This document shows, in pieces, positions 32,575 through 42,157 of a stretch of 60,832 nucleotides of DNA. How positions within the stretch are numbered: the stretch's first letter is position 1; the number at the start of each line of letters is the position of its first letter. Made by a program: the position numbers and the translations under genes. This DNA comes from GW2011-AR18 sp038046085 (GTDB taxonomy: Archaea > Nanobdellota > Nanobdellia > SCGC-AAA011-G17 > GW2011-AR18), in contig JBBSWW010000002.1 in assembly GCA_038046085.1 (NCBI GenBank), forward strand, positions 1 through 60,832. The letters are read 5' to 3'. Below the pieces are notes generated by a model. That model was not told the origin of the DNA and ran no database searches. It worked only from the letters and a program-made list of their open reading frames with translations.

Positions 32575-33120
32575 ATGCAAGAAGACAAGAACAAAGTAGA
32601 GACAGTTCTCTTTACAACAGGAAGGTTCATCAACCTGGAAGAGCTTGGAAGACTCTCAGGAATAGGTAGTATAGGTTACTTGAAAAATGTACTTGAAGAA
32701 TTAAGAAAAGACTACCAAAACAAAACAGGTGCATTATATATCTTAGAACAAGGAAATGCCTTCAAACTAGGAATAAAAAAAGAGTATCTATATCTTACTG
32801 AGACATTATTAACTGATAGCGAACTTGACAAGCCAACACAGGAAACACTAGCAGTAATAGCATATAAAAATCCTGCATTACAACATGAGATTATAAAAAT
32901 AAGAGGAAACAAAGCATATGATCATATAGGGGTATTAAAAGAACTTGGTTTTATAACAAGTGAACCTACAGGAAGATCAAAGACAATAAAACTAACAACA
33001 AAATTCTATGATTATTTTGATATTGTTGAAGATCAACTCAAAAATAAATTACAGATCAGTGAAAACAAAAATGATGCAAGGACAGAAGAGGCAGTTCCAG
33101 CAAATGAAACTAAAAACTGA
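32575..33120 (+). CDS. scpB: Segregation and condensation protein ScpB
   Basis: 181 residues from the ATG at 32575. A longer frame from 32521 overlaps the GT39 gene, and a TATA-like GTTTTTAAAC sits 30-20 bases before 32575, so the shorter form is preferred. Tandem winged-helix domains are visible: VETVLFTTGRFINLEELGRLSG and PTQETLAVIAYKNPALQHEIIKIRG, with HIGVLKELGFI at the end. ScpB binds the SMC kleisin ScpA in chromosome condensation; scpA is not in the window. Confidence 0.9.
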   Translation: MQEDKNKVETVLFTTGRFINLEELGRLSGIGSIGYLKNVLEELRKDYQNKTGALYILEQGNAFKLGIKKEYLYLTETLLTDSELDKPTQETLAVIAYKNPALQHEIIKIRGNKAYDHIGVLKELGFITSEPTGRSKTIKLTTKFYDYFDIVEDQLKNKLQISENKNDARTEEAVPANETKN

Positions 33121-34564
33121 ATACTTAATCCTAGCCATAATATTAATTAGTACATTAACCTTCAGATTATATTTCAGCCTAAATACCGAAGCTTTCAAAA
33201 GTGATGATTCATATTTTCACCTAAGACAAGTACAGGATATAGTAAAGGAACATCACCTACTAAAGTATGATCCATTAAGTTATGGCGGAAGAATAATAAT
33301 CTATCCACCATTATATCACTTATTACTTGCTTTACTCAGCTTTGGAAATTTACTATGGATAAAGATAATTTCAGAAATACTCATATCAACACTTGTAATA
33401 ATAGTATATTTAATAACAAAAGAATTAACAGGTGATGCTAAAAGTGCATTGTTCAGTGCATTATTATCAGCTTTCATACCAGGATTGATAAACCATACAT
33501 TAAATGAACTAACTGTATATACACTTGCACTACCATTATTATTCTTAGTATTATATTTATTCCTTAAACTTGAGAATAGAAGATTGCTGATAATGTTTTT
33601 AATATCATTATTATTATTATCACTTACACATGCAACAGTATTCATCTTAATACTTGTATTATTATTCTATTTTTTCCTAATGGGAGGAGGGGCACTGAAT
33701 GCATCAAAAATTGAAAAAGAGGCTGCAATACTCTCAATATTATTTGTAATGCTTGTAAGTTTCATAATATACAAGAAGGCATTCTTCACATACGGAGTAA
33801 ATATAATATGGCAGAATGCACCATTGAATATACTTGTAGATAAGTTCAAAGATCTAACACCTATAGACCTTGTATTAAATGTCGGAATCTTTAGTTTATT
33901 ATTAGGTGCAATAGGAATGTACTTAGGTATAACAAACAATAAGAAAAAATCAATATACTTATTTAGTTCATTTATGCTTGGAATATTATTCTTATTATCA
34001 TTCAGATTAGTAACATTAAGCTTCGGATTAGTCATATTATCAATAGGATTTGCAATATTTACATCAATAACACTGAATTCTATATACAAATTCCTTGATG
34101 TCTCAAAAATAGGGATTGCAAAGAATCTTTTTACAATAATATTATTAGTCCTGTTTGTATTTTTCTCATTCATACCTTCATATACATTAGCAAAAAATTC
34201 ACAAAGCATAAGCGCAGAAAAACTTAATGATATGAACTGGATAAAATACAATACAGAAAAAGATGCAGTCATACTTGGAAATATACATGAAGGAAATCTC
34301 ATAAAAACATTAGGTGAGAGAAAAAATGTAATAGATTCAAACTTCTTATTAGCACCATCACCAGTAGAGAGAATAAATGATATCAAAGTGCTCTATACAG
34401 GATTAAGCGAGGCAAAGGCATTATCATTAACAAGAAAATATGGGATAACAACAATATACCTTTCTGATGAGACAAAAAAAGCTTATAATATAAAAGAACT
34501 AAGCTATGCAGTAGGAAGCAGGTGTTTCATAAAGGAGGAAAACTTCTATGTTATTAAATGCTAA
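33104..34564 (+). CDS. STT3/AglB-like GT-C membrane protein with degenerate catalytic motif
   Basis: 486 residues from the ATG at 33104, which overlaps scpB by 17 bases; a start at 33008 would lie deep in scpB. The first luminal loop SDDSYFHLRQVQDIVKEHHLL near 33 matches the DxD-H-R motif of oligosaccharyltransferases. About 11 TM helices follow. The C-terminal domain has MNWIKYNTEKDAVILGNIHEGNLI, where WWDYG is expected but the sequence reads NIHEG (near 393-397). The extracellular domain is also short. It may be a non-catalytic or altered-specificity relative. Another GT-C family cannot be excluded. Confidence 0.75.
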   Translation: MKLKTEYLILAIILISTLTFRLYFSLNTEAFKSDDSYFHLRQVQDIVKEHHLLKYDPLSYGGRIIIYPPLYHLLLALLSFGNLLWIKIISEILISTLVIIVYLITKELTGDAKSALFSALLSAFIPGLINHTLNELTVYTLALPLLFLVLYLFLKLENRRLLIMFLISLLLLSLTHATVFILILVLLFYFFLMGGGALNASKIEKEAAILSILFVMLVSFIIYKKAFFTYGVNIIWQNAPLNILVDKFKDLTPIDLVLNVGIFSLLLGAIGMYLGITNNKKKSIYLFSSFMLGILFLLSFRLVTLSFGLVILSIGFAIFTSITLNSIYKFLDVSKIGIAKNLFTIILLVLFVFFSFIPSYTLAKNSQSISAEKLNDMNWIKYNTEKDAVILGNIHEGNLIKTLGERKNVIDSNFLLAPSPVERINDIKVLYTGLSEAKALSLTRKYGITTIYLSDETKKAYNIKELSYAVGSRCFIKEENFYVIKC

Positions 34565-35981
34565 AAAACATTTTTATCTGTTATTATTCATCTGCATAGT
34601 AGCATTACTAAGCTTGATATTCATAAGGGAGAGATACAACAATGGATTATTCATAGGGGATGATGCTTATTATTCATTAAGAACTGCACAATACATACAT
34701 GATACTCAAAGTTTACCAAAAGAGGATAGCCTAAGCTATGGTGGAAGATTATTTGTAAATGAATACGGATGGCCATTAATATTATCAATAAACCCGCAAT
34801 TCCTTGGAAGATGGCTCCCATTTATTCTAGGAATACTAAGCTTCATATTTTTTTATTTCATAGTAAAAAACTATAATGATAATATCAAAGGGCTTGCTTC
34901 ATTATTCCTTATATTATCGCCTGCTTATATCTATCTTTACAGTACTCCTTCAAAATATGGAATAGTTTTATTCATGTTACTACTAGGAATATATCTATCA
35001 CTAAGAAAAAAAGAGACAGCATCAATAATAGTCCTAGGGCTTACAGGATTCTTCAGCATATTAACATTATTAATAATCTTATTATATAATACTAAGCAAG
35101 CACTAAAAAATCATAAATGGGAAAAAACATTATACTTGAGCTTATTTTTATTATCTGCTTTCATAATACAATTCTATAAACTATTATATGCAGGATTGCC
35201 AGAGGTAATATTTGGTTTTAATAGTTTTACACTCCCACGGATGTTAAACTTATTATTCTCTGATTTTGGATCAATATTTGGAATAAGCATATTCACATTT
35301 TTCCTTTCACTCATAGGAGTTTACACATACTGGAAACAGAAATACAAATTCTTATTATATTATATAATATTAACAGTATTAATATTCGGAGCATTCTATT
35401 TCAATTTCTTAATATTCTATCTAACATTTATACTTGCATTCTTTGCAGCATTAGGATTCAATAATTTCCTAAACCATGAATGGAGATCAAACACATTAAG
35501 ATATTTTACAATATTAGTAGTAATATGCGGAATAATATTCTCTGGACTGGCTTTCCTGAATGAGGCACCAAATGTAAGTCCATCAAAAGGATTCAAAGAG
35601 GCTTTTGACTTCCTAAAAGGACAGAACAGCACAAGCATGGTATTCTCAGATTATACAAGAGGAAATTATATATCATATGTTGGAAGAATAAATTTTATAG
35701 ATGATAATACATTCTATGCAAGAAATGTACAATCAAGATTACTAGACAGCAGAAGATTACTGCATGCTAAGAATATAAATACTGCAACATCAATAATAAA
35801 CAGGTATAACATACAATATATTTGGCTAGATAAGGATCTAATAACTCATCTATGGGGGAAAAGCGAGACAGAACTAATATTCCTATTAAGATACAGCCCA
35901 AATAACTTTAAGAAAATGTTTGATAATGGTGATGTAGAAATTTATGAATATATAAGACAGCCTGGAAACTATACTAGCTAG
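34548..35981 (+). CDS. Second STT3/AglB-like GT-C membrane protein
   Basis: 477 residues. It overlaps the preceding gene by 17 bases and has an AAGGAGG Shine-Dalgarno at 34532-34538, nine bases before the ATG. The first loop FIGDDAYYSLRTAQYIHDTQSLPKEDSLSYGGR is close to its neighbour's loop, so the two are tandem paralogues. In the C-terminal part SDYTRGNYISYVGRINFIDDN (from 367) stands where WWDYG-x-x-I should be. Possibly a pair that works as a heteromer. Its end overlaps the convergent thioredoxin-like gene by eight bases. Confidence 0.72.
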   Translation: MLLNAKKHFYLLLFICIVALLSLIFIRERYNNGLFIGDDAYYSLRTAQYIHDTQSLPKEDSLSYGGRLFVNEYGWPLILSINPQFLGRWLPFILGILSFIFFYFIVKNYNDNIKGLASLFLILSPAYIYLYSTPSKYGIVLFMLLLGIYLSLRKKETASIIVLGLTGFFSILTLLIILLYNTKQALKNHKWEKTLYLSLFLLSAFIIQFYKLLYAGLPEVIFGFNSFTLPRMLNLLFSDFGSIFGISIFTFFLSLIGVYTYWKQKYKFLLYYIILTVLIFGAFYFNFLIFYLTFILAFFAALGFNNFLNHEWRSNTLRYFTILVVICGIIFSGLAFLNEAPNVSPSKGFKEAFDFLKGQNSTSMVFSDYTRGNYISYVGRINFIDDNTFYARNVQSRLLDSRRLLHAKNINTATSIINRYNIQYIWLDKDLITHLWGKSETELIFLLRYSPNNFKKMFDNGDVEIYEYIRQPGNYTS

Positions 35982-36618
35982 ATATTTTTTCTTCTATCAA
36001 TTTCTTATCCTGATAACCTGAGTAAAATTCATCATTGATAATCAGACTAGGTGCTGCTGTCACATTATTAAGTTTCATAAGAGTCCTAATGGCAGGATTA
36101 TCAATATCAATATCATAAGAATAGATCCTCACATTACTGTACTTGTTCCTTATATAAGATAAAATATAACCCTGAGATGAACAATCAATACATTTTTCTT
36201 CATCATTTGAATAGAAATATAATACTATATCAAGTTTTTTGCCGCATTGCTCATTGAACTTTTGCATATAAATCATGTGTCTTATCTCAAGAAGAGAATA
36301 ATACTCTTTCAAAGCCAAAATATCATCATGATTTGTAGAAGGATCATTTTCTATAGATGTAAGAGTCTCACCAATCTTGCTTAGTTCATCAACAAGATTA
36401 TCAACATCACTAAACTGGCAGATCTTACCTTCAGTCAATAAATCTTCCATCTCCAAATTAGTCAACCTATTCCTGAATTCAATCTGCAATTTCTCAACTT
36501 CTGAGAGCTTTGCACTAGTAAGTGTAATACCTAAAAGCAATCCAATACTAAAAATTCCAGTAGCTAAAAGAAATGCTAAAAAATACCTTTTTTTACTTAC
36601 ACCTGCTCTTTCTACCAT
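35974..36618 (-). CDS. Membrane-anchored thioredoxin-like protein
   Basis: 214 residues. N-terminal anchor helix (YFLAFLLATGIFSIGLLLGITL), a helical linker, and a C-terminal thioredoxin-fold domain from about 125: DIVLYFYSNDEEKCIDCSSQGYIL with a CxxC active site, and NNVTAAPSLIIND with the cis-Pro loop. It should face outside the membrane and form or repair disulfides. The many Cys-rich exported proteins nearby are plausible substrates. Overlaps the GT2 gene by seven bases. Confidence 0.85.
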   Translation of the reverse strand: MVERAGVSKKRYFLAFLLATGIFSIGLLLGITLTSAKLSEVEKLQIEFRNRLTNLEMEDLLTEGKICQFSDVDNLVDELSKIGETLTSIENDPSTNHDDILALKEYYSLLEIRHMIYMQKFNEQCGKKLDIVLYFYSNDEEKCIDCSSQGYILSYIRNKYSNVRIYSYDIDIDNPAIRTLMKLNNVTAAPSLIINDEFYSGYQDKKLIEEKISS

Positions 36619-37862
36619 TTTTGTCTTTTACCTCTAGCCAAGTCTACGAAAACAGTAAGCCAGACAAATGCTGCTAACATCCCGTAGACAAGAATGTATA
36701 ATGGTACTGAGACAAAACCATATTTAAAAACCTTTTCCCTTGTAAAACTGTAAGCGTAATTAATTATTATCAAAGCTAGAGTTATACTTACTAAAGCAAA
36801 AAAAAGATTTGTGTAATTAATATCAAACCATGTAAAAGGGAATTCAAGATTACTTAAAAAAACAGTAAAATCAAAATTGATAGCATTCCAATTAACAATA
36901 TGCTTGTATAAAGGCTTGAAAACGTACCTGTAAGATGTCAATAAGATAAAAGAAACAGCAAGGAAACCTGAGAACATTACTCTTGGTAATTGAAGCATAC
37001 CAAAATCACCATACTTCTTGTTAAATATCATATTCCTATAATCAAATAAATTAATCAAAGTCCCCTTATACCATCTATTCCTCTGCTTACAAAAAGCCTT
37101 GAAAGTAACAGGCGCTTTGGTATAAACTTCAGCATCCAATAATTGTAATAATTTGTAATGTTTTTTTTGAATCTTAAGAGATACTTCAAGATCCTCAGTA
37201 AGATTGTGCTCTGCAAAACCACCAACTTCATGAAGAATTGATTTACGATAAGCACTGAAAGGACCTGGAGCAACATGAACACAGTCCAATACTGACATAA
37301 GACTTTTATAGAAAAAATTCAATAAATATTCACACCACTGCAACTTCTGAAGAAGACTCTTTGGAGATTGAATCTTCATCAGTGGAAGTACAACAGCAAC
37401 TTTCTTATCACTAAAATGAGGAACCATCTTCCTTAAAGCATCAGGAGCAACACTAGAATCAGCATCCAAACAGACAAAGAATTCTCCTTTAGAATTTTTA
37501 ATAGCATTATTCAGAGCTGCACCCTTGCCTGCATTTTCCTGATGAATAACTTTAACATTATTATACTTATTAGTCTTAAGATATTTATTTATCACATTAA
37601 GAGTATTATCTTTACTACCATCATCAATGACTATTATCTCTAATTTATTCTTAGGATAATCTAATGCAAGAACAGAATTCACAGTCTCTATAATATTCTT
37701 TTCTTCATTATAAGCAGGAATTGCTATTGTAACCATAGGGAAATACTTTATTTTCTTAGTCTCAGTCAATAATCCTTTCTCGAAGAATGTCAATAACCAG
37801 AAAATCAATATATATAATGAGGAGTAGAAAGCTATCCACACCAGAATCTGCATGTAATCCAT
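36612..37862 (-). CDS. Processive family 2 glycosyltransferase, membrane-bound
   Basis: 416 residues. One N-terminal TM helix, then a GT-A domain: FPMVTIAIPAYNEEKNI (44-57), VIDDGSKDNT near 79, the metal-binding DAD at 133-135, TED at 222-224 and QRNRW at 260-264. Three or more C-terminal TM helices follow. This is the layout of processive enzymes such as cellulose, poly-N-acetylglucosamine and hyaluronan synthases. It could build or export a surface polysaccharide. It is the first gene of an operon with the thioredoxin-like protein. Confidence 0.92.
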   Translation of the reverse strand: MDYMQILVWIAFYSSLYILIFWLLTFFEKGLLTETKKIKYFPMVTIAIPAYNEEKNIIETVNSVLALDYPKNKLEIIVIDDGSKDNTLNVINKYLKTNKYNNVKVIHQENAGKGAALNNAIKNSKGEFFVCLDADSSVAPDALRKMVPHFSDKKVAVVLPLMKIQSPKSLLQKLQWCEYLLNFFYKSLMSVLDCVHVAPGPFSAYRKSILHEVGGFAEHNLTEDLEVSLKIQKKHYKLLQLLDAEVYTKAPVTFKAFCKQRNRWYKGTLINLFDYRNMIFNKKYGDFGMLQLPRVMFSGFLAVSFILLTSYRYVFKPLYKHIVNWNAINFDFTVFLSNLEFPFTWFDINYTNLFFALVSITLALIIINYAYSFTREKVFKYGFVSVPLYILVYGMLAAFVWLTVFVDLARGKRQKW

Positions 37863-37955
37863 ATATACTATGGCGATATATAATAATATAAAAGATTATT
37901 GGAAAATTCGTTTACTCAGTAAAACTATTAAACTTAAACATTCTTATTTTATTAA

Positions 37956-38402
37956 ATGGCAAACTGTGAACTATGCGGAAAAACTTCTGAAAAATTATTC
38001 ACATCATTAATAGAGAGCGTAAGCATGAGTGTCTGTGACAATTGTAAAAACTTCGGAACTTTAATACAAGAGAAAAGTTTTACAAATCAGAGAAGGACAT
38101 TCAGCCAGGCATATGATGATACAGGAGAATATGTTGATGACAGATATAATCTCTTAATCAAAAATAAAAGAGAACAATTAAAACTGACACAAGAAGAATT
38201 ATCAATAAAATTGCAGGAAAAAATATCTTTAATATCAAAAATAGAGAGAGCAGACATAAGGCCCACAATAGAACTTGCAAAAAAGTTTGAAAACCTATTA
38301 GGAATAAGACTTATCTCAAAAAGAGGCATTGCTGAAAAACAAGTACCGAATGAGAAATATACTGGAAGTTTAACAATAGGTGATTTACTTAAGAAAAAAT
38401 GA
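37956..38402 (+). CDS. Multiprotein-bridging factor MBF1
   Basis: 148 residues. An N-terminal zinc ribbon, CELCG(8-residue range)...VCDNCKNFG, precedes a Cro/Xre helix-turn-helix (LTQEELSIKLQEKISLISKIERADIRPTIELAKKFENLL). This is the archaeal MBF1 layout, linking to translation or transcription rather than acting as a phage repressor. TATA-like element about 25-30 bases before the ATG. It overlaps the methyltransferase gene by ATGA. Confidence 0.9.
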   Translation: MANCELCGKTSEKLFTSLIESVSMSVCDNCKNFGTLIQEKSFTNQRRTFSQAYDDTGEYVDDRYNLLIKNKREQLKLTQEELSIKLQEKISLISKIERADIRPTIELAKKFENLLGIRLISKRGIAEKQVPNEKYTGSLTIGDLLKKK

Positions 38403-38995
38403 ACAAGAAACAATTATCAATAATATTAAGCAAACTAAAACCTTTAAAAAATTTTAAAGTAGAACTTGAACAGTACCAGACAGATGGAGAATTAGCATCA
38501 CTATTAATCTGGAAAGCATACCAAGATGGAAATATAGAGAATAAAACAGTTGCTGATCTAGGATGTGGAAGTGGTATACTCGGAATAGGAGCATTATCAT
38601 TAGGCGCAGAAAAAGTCTATTTTTTAGATGTTGATAAAGAGGCAATCAATGTCTGCAAAGATAATTCTAAAAATTATAAAAATGCTGAATATCTTAATAT
38701 AGATATAAATTCCTTCAATAAGAAAACAGATACAGTATTAATGAATCCACCATTCGGAGTGCAGAACAGGAAAGCTGACAAGGAATTCTTACTGAAAGCA
38801 TTTAAAACAACAAATAATATTTATTCACTACATAAAATAGAGAGCAAAAACTTCATAGAAAAAATCAGCAAGGAAAACGGATTTTCTGTAAAAGAGATAA
38901 TTGCAACTGACTTCATAATCAATAAGCTTTATAAATTCCACAAAAAACAAAAGTATGAAGTAAAAATAGGGGTGTGGCATCTAGAGAAAATCTAA
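38399..38995 (+). CDS. METTL5-like rRNA adenine-N6 methyltransferase family protein
   Basis: 198 residues. SAM-binding DLGCGSG is at 53-59 and the amino-methyltransferase motif NPPFG at 116-120, preceded by the EQYQTDGELASLLIW that is typical of this COG2263 family. The eukaryotic member METTL5 makes m6A in 18S rRNA; archaeal members are probably rRNA methylases. Coupled to MBF1 by a 4-base overlap. All catalytic residues look intact. Confidence 0.9.
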   Translation: MNKKQLSIILSKLKPLKNFKVELEQYQTDGELASLLIWKAYQDGNIENKTVADLGCGSGILGIGALSLGAEKVYFLDVDKEAINVCKDNSKNYKNAEYLNIDINSFNKKTDTVLMNPPFGVQNRKADKEFLLKAFKTTNNIYSLHKIESKNFIEKISKENGFSVKEIIATDFIINKLYKFHKKQKYEVKIGVWHLEKI

Positions 38996-39005
38996 TGCTT
39001 TCTTA

Positions 39006-41366
39006 ATGAAAAAAAGAGAAAAAATAAAATATCATAAGTTAATTGTTGTACTATCTTCATTAGTATTATTTACTTTATCATTAATTTATATTACGACTGC
39101 ACTAGTACAGGAAGGATCACCACTAATTGCTTTTTTAGACTTTAATGAGAAAAGCCTCAAAGATTTAAGTTCTACAGGAATTAATAATGGAAAAATAATA
39201 TGTTCTACAAATGACTGCAATGAACAAGCAATATTAGCAGGGAGTACAACATTCCCTTTAGCAAAGTTTGGATATGCATTTAACATAAAATCAAAATATG
39301 CAATAGCATTGCCTGAAACAGCAAAAGTAAGCAAAGGAAGTTTTACAATAATGGCATGGGTAAGTCCTGATTATCTTAATAGGATTACACAATATGAAAA
39401 TTATATGCCAATAATTTCAGAATATAATAAGGGAATAACTGAGAGATATGCACTAGGGGCTAATAATGATAATTTTGTATTTGAGTATAAAGGTGGGAGG
39501 ATACAATCACCAAGAGACCAGTATGACAAGAGAACATCGCATGTTGCAATAGTTGTAAATAGAGAGAAGAGATTAATACAGATGTATGTTGATAGTATAC
39601 TTGTAGCACAGAAAATAGGAGTGATAGATTTACAGGGAGCAGATAGTGCTTATAGATTATTAATAGGGGCGAGTGATGTAAATAGTGCAACACTGGATAA
39701 TACAAATGAATTAAATATTTATATGGGAACAATAGATGAAGTTAAAATCTTTAATTATGCATTAACATATGAGAATATAAAAAATGAGGGAAACTTCAGA
39801 AGCTGTGTCTCAGGAACCTCACAAGATGCTGATTGCGACGGAAGAACTAATTCAGCAGATAATTGCAAAAGTGTGCCTAATCCAGGACAGATAGATAGTG
39901 ATAGTGATGGAATAGGAGATGCATGCGAACAACCATTACAGATAGAGACACCTGAAGAGGGTACAACTGAACAGAGAGAAGCAGATCATCTATATAGATT
40001 TGAGAATAACCTTAAGGAAGGATTGAATGGTCCTGGAGAATTATCTCCGTACACACATGATCCAAAATTAAGAACAGGAATAAAATATGCTGAAGGAAAA
40101 AGCGGGAATGCACTATTAATAGATACAACATCATCTGCTGTACAGGTTACTGATACATTACAGAGACTTTCAGGATTAAGCAAATATTCAATGGCAATAT
40201 CAGCATATATAGATACTGAAAATGATAATTCATATCCATTAATAACAGAAAAAAACGATAGGGGAACAAAATATTTATTATCAATGACAAGAGGGAGTGT
40301 AATTTTTAATATAAATGGATTAACATTATTTTCAGATAGTAATTATAATAAGAAATGGACAACAATAATGGTTGTAGTTGATACAACAAGCACAGAAAAA
40401 GTCAAATTGTATATTAATGGAGAATTAAAAGCTACAAAAACAGAATTACCAGCAGGAATATCAACAGATGAGTTAACACACAAATTCCTGATAGGAGCAA
40501 CAAGCACAAGCAAAGGAGAACTATATTTCCCAGGAAAATTAGACCAATTAAAGTTATATAAATCCTCTTTAACTAATCAACAAGCTATAAGCGAGACAAG
40601 AACAAAGGAGACAATATGTGATGATGGATTAGATGATAATCAAAATTCATTAATAGACTGTCAGGACAGTGATTGTTCTAATGCTGCTAATTGCCAGACT
40701 ACAACTGGAGGAACTACATCAGATAATTCATGTGGGAATATTAATGGAAAAACCTGTGAGGCTGGCTGTGGAATAGGATCTTCAAATTATGATGGAATAG
40801 AAAACTGTTGCGTAACAAAACCTGGAAAAAAAGCAACATGTTCAGATGATGGGTCTGCTGAGGGAACATGCGAAGCTCTTGGTGGAATCTCATGTAGTGG
40901 ACAGTGTGGAGAACAATCACAACAAATACCAGAAGCAATAGACAGTATAACTGGAATATCATGTTGTGGACCACAAAATGGGGGGGATATAGCGAGTGTT
41001 TCTTGTGTATCAACTGAATATATTAGTTCATTGGGAGCACCAGTACAGGTAAGCAGAACACCATGCATAGATGAAGATGGAGATGGAGAGGGATATTCAA
41101 GAGTCAGTGTGCCAACTTCAGGATCATTATATTTTGAATCATTAGGAATCACAACAGATCAATTAACTACAGAAAATGGGGATACTTCATATAATGAACC
41201 ATGCACAACATTACCAAAAGGAGCAAATCCTGGACAGGTCGTAAGTTTTTATACATATAGTGGGATAGTTATTACATTATTGATAATATTAGTATATTAT
41301 TTATTAACAAGAAAAAAGAAAACAAATAGTAAAACTAAAAAGAAAATCAACAAAAGATTTAAATAG
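39006..41366 (+). CDS. Large surface protein with two LamG domains, TSP3 repeat and Cys-rich anchor
   Basis: 786 residues. Signal/anchor (LIVVLSSLVLFTLSLIYITTAL). First LamG/concanavalin-like domain about 35-260, a thrombospondin type 3 Ca-binding repeat (DADCDGRTNSADNCKSVPNPG) near 275-310, second LamG about 325-530, a GLDDNQNSLIDCQDSDCSN Asp/Cys stretch, then a Cys-rich C-terminal module (ISCCGP, PCIDEDGDGEG, CTTLPKG) and a single TM helix with a Lys/Arg tail. The Cys-rich end closely resembles that of the protein at 42158. LamG domains often bind sugars or other proteins, so adhesion is likely. Confidence 0.85.
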   Translation: MKKREKIKYHKLIVVLSSLVLFTLSLIYITTALVQEGSPLIAFLDFNEKSLKDLSSTGINNGKIICSTNDCNEQAILAGSTTFPLAKFGYAFNIKSKYAIALPETAKVSKGSFTIMAWVSPDYLNRITQYENYMPIISEYNKGITERYALGANNDNFVFEYKGGRIQSPRDQYDKRTSHVAIVVNREKRLIQMYVDSILVAQKIGVIDLQGADSAYRLLIGASDVNSATLDNTNELNIYMGTIDEVKIFNYALTYENIKNEGNFRSCVSGTSQDADCDGRTNSADNCKSVPNPGQIDSDSDGIGDACEQPLQIETPEEGTTEQREADHLYRFENNLKEGLNGPGELSPYTHDPKLRTGIKYAEGKSGNALLIDTTSSAVQVTDTLQRLSGLSKYSMAISAYIDTENDNSYPLITEKNDRGTKYLLSMTRGSVIFNINGLTLFSDSNYNKKWTTIMVVVDTTSTEKVKLYINGELKATKTELPAGISTDELTHKFLIGATSTSKGELYFPGKLDQLKLYKSSLTNQQAISETRTKETICDDGLDDNQNSLIDCQDSDCSNAANCQTTTGGTTSDNSCGNINGKTCEAGCGIGSSNYDGIENCCVTKPGKKATCSDDGSAEGTCEALGGISCSGQCGEQSQQIPEAIDSITGISCCGPQNGGDIASVSCVSTEYISSLGAPVQVSRTPCIDEDGDGEGYSRVSVPTSGSLYFESLGITTDQLTTENGDTSYNEPCTTLPKGANPGQVVSFYTYSGIVITLLIILVYYLLTRKKKTNSKTKKKINKRFK

Positions 41367-41388
41367 AAGTTTGCGGTGAAATGATAAT

Positions 41389-42114
41389 ATGAAAGAAATT
41401 AAGGTGAGAAATAATCTATTTTTAATAAGTTCAATACTAATCATTTTAATTGTATTTTCAGTAGGATTTGCGATTGGAGAGGGTATTGCTTTACCTAAAG
41501 CTTATCATGGTGCTGCTGATATAATCTTAACAACTAATGGGCAACCAACAAGTACAGTATTAAGAGAAATAGTTGATTTGCAGACAAAATCTTTAGCTTC
41601 AAAAGCAAGAGAAGATCAAACAAAATTAGATATACAAAAATTAGCTGAGATAGTTGCAACTAGAACAGAAGACAGTCAGATACAAACACAATTTTTAACT
41701 TATACTAGACAATTAAAAATACTTTCTTCATGGGGAAACTTAGATCCTGATGGAATGATTGTTGTTAATGCTGTGGCAAATAGCGTAGATTTAGATTGCT
41801 ATGTAAAAACCAAACCTGGAAGAGGTGGCAGTCTTGGTCACAATTATGAACAATTAAATGCTGATGCTCCTAGAGGTAGGGTAGATGATGAGGCTTATGA
41901 CGGATATAATCTTGGAGATGGAAGTTACTTATATTCAGATAATTGGAGTCCTTCTACATTCATTAATAAAATTTATTTCGTAGATAATAGGCAACCACAA
42001 TCTTCAACTACATTTGATGGTTCACAGTATAAAGTATTAGTGCGTTGTCAGAATGAAGATACAGGACAATTAATACAAGAAAAAGAAACACAATTAGTTT
42101 GGGGAACACGTTAA
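41389..42114 (+). CDS. Exported protein with N-terminal membrane anchor, unknown
   Basis: 241 residues. Ribosome binding GGTGA upstream (41375-41379). The TM/signal segment LFLISSILIILIVFSVGFAIGEG is followed by a helical part (TVLREIVDLQTKSLASKARE) and a beta-rich C-terminal domain with two Cys (VDLDCYVK and VLVRCQNED) able to pair. Between the two other surface genes, in the same direction, so it may be part of one surface assembly. No family recognised. Confidence 0.7.
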   Translation: MKEIKVRNNLFLISSILIILIVFSVGFAIGEGIALPKAYHGAADIILTTNGQPTSTVLREIVDLQTKSLASKAREDQTKLDIQKLAEIVATRTEDSQIQTQFLTYTRQLKILSSWGNLDPDGMIVVNAVANSVDLDCYVKTKPGRGGSLGHNYEQLNADAPRGRVDDEAYDGYNLGDGSYLYSDNWSPSTFINKIYFVDNRQPQSSTTFDGSQYKVLVRCQNEDTGQLIQEKETQLVWGTR

Positions 42115-42157
42115 TTTTTTAGTAATGTTTAAATATTAAAACAGACGGGAAATTTAT

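Noticed and set aside
33008..33103. Extended N-terminus of the first STT3-like protein
   Set aside because: It lies inside scpB, is polar and basic, and the ATG at 33104 directly precedes the first TM helix.
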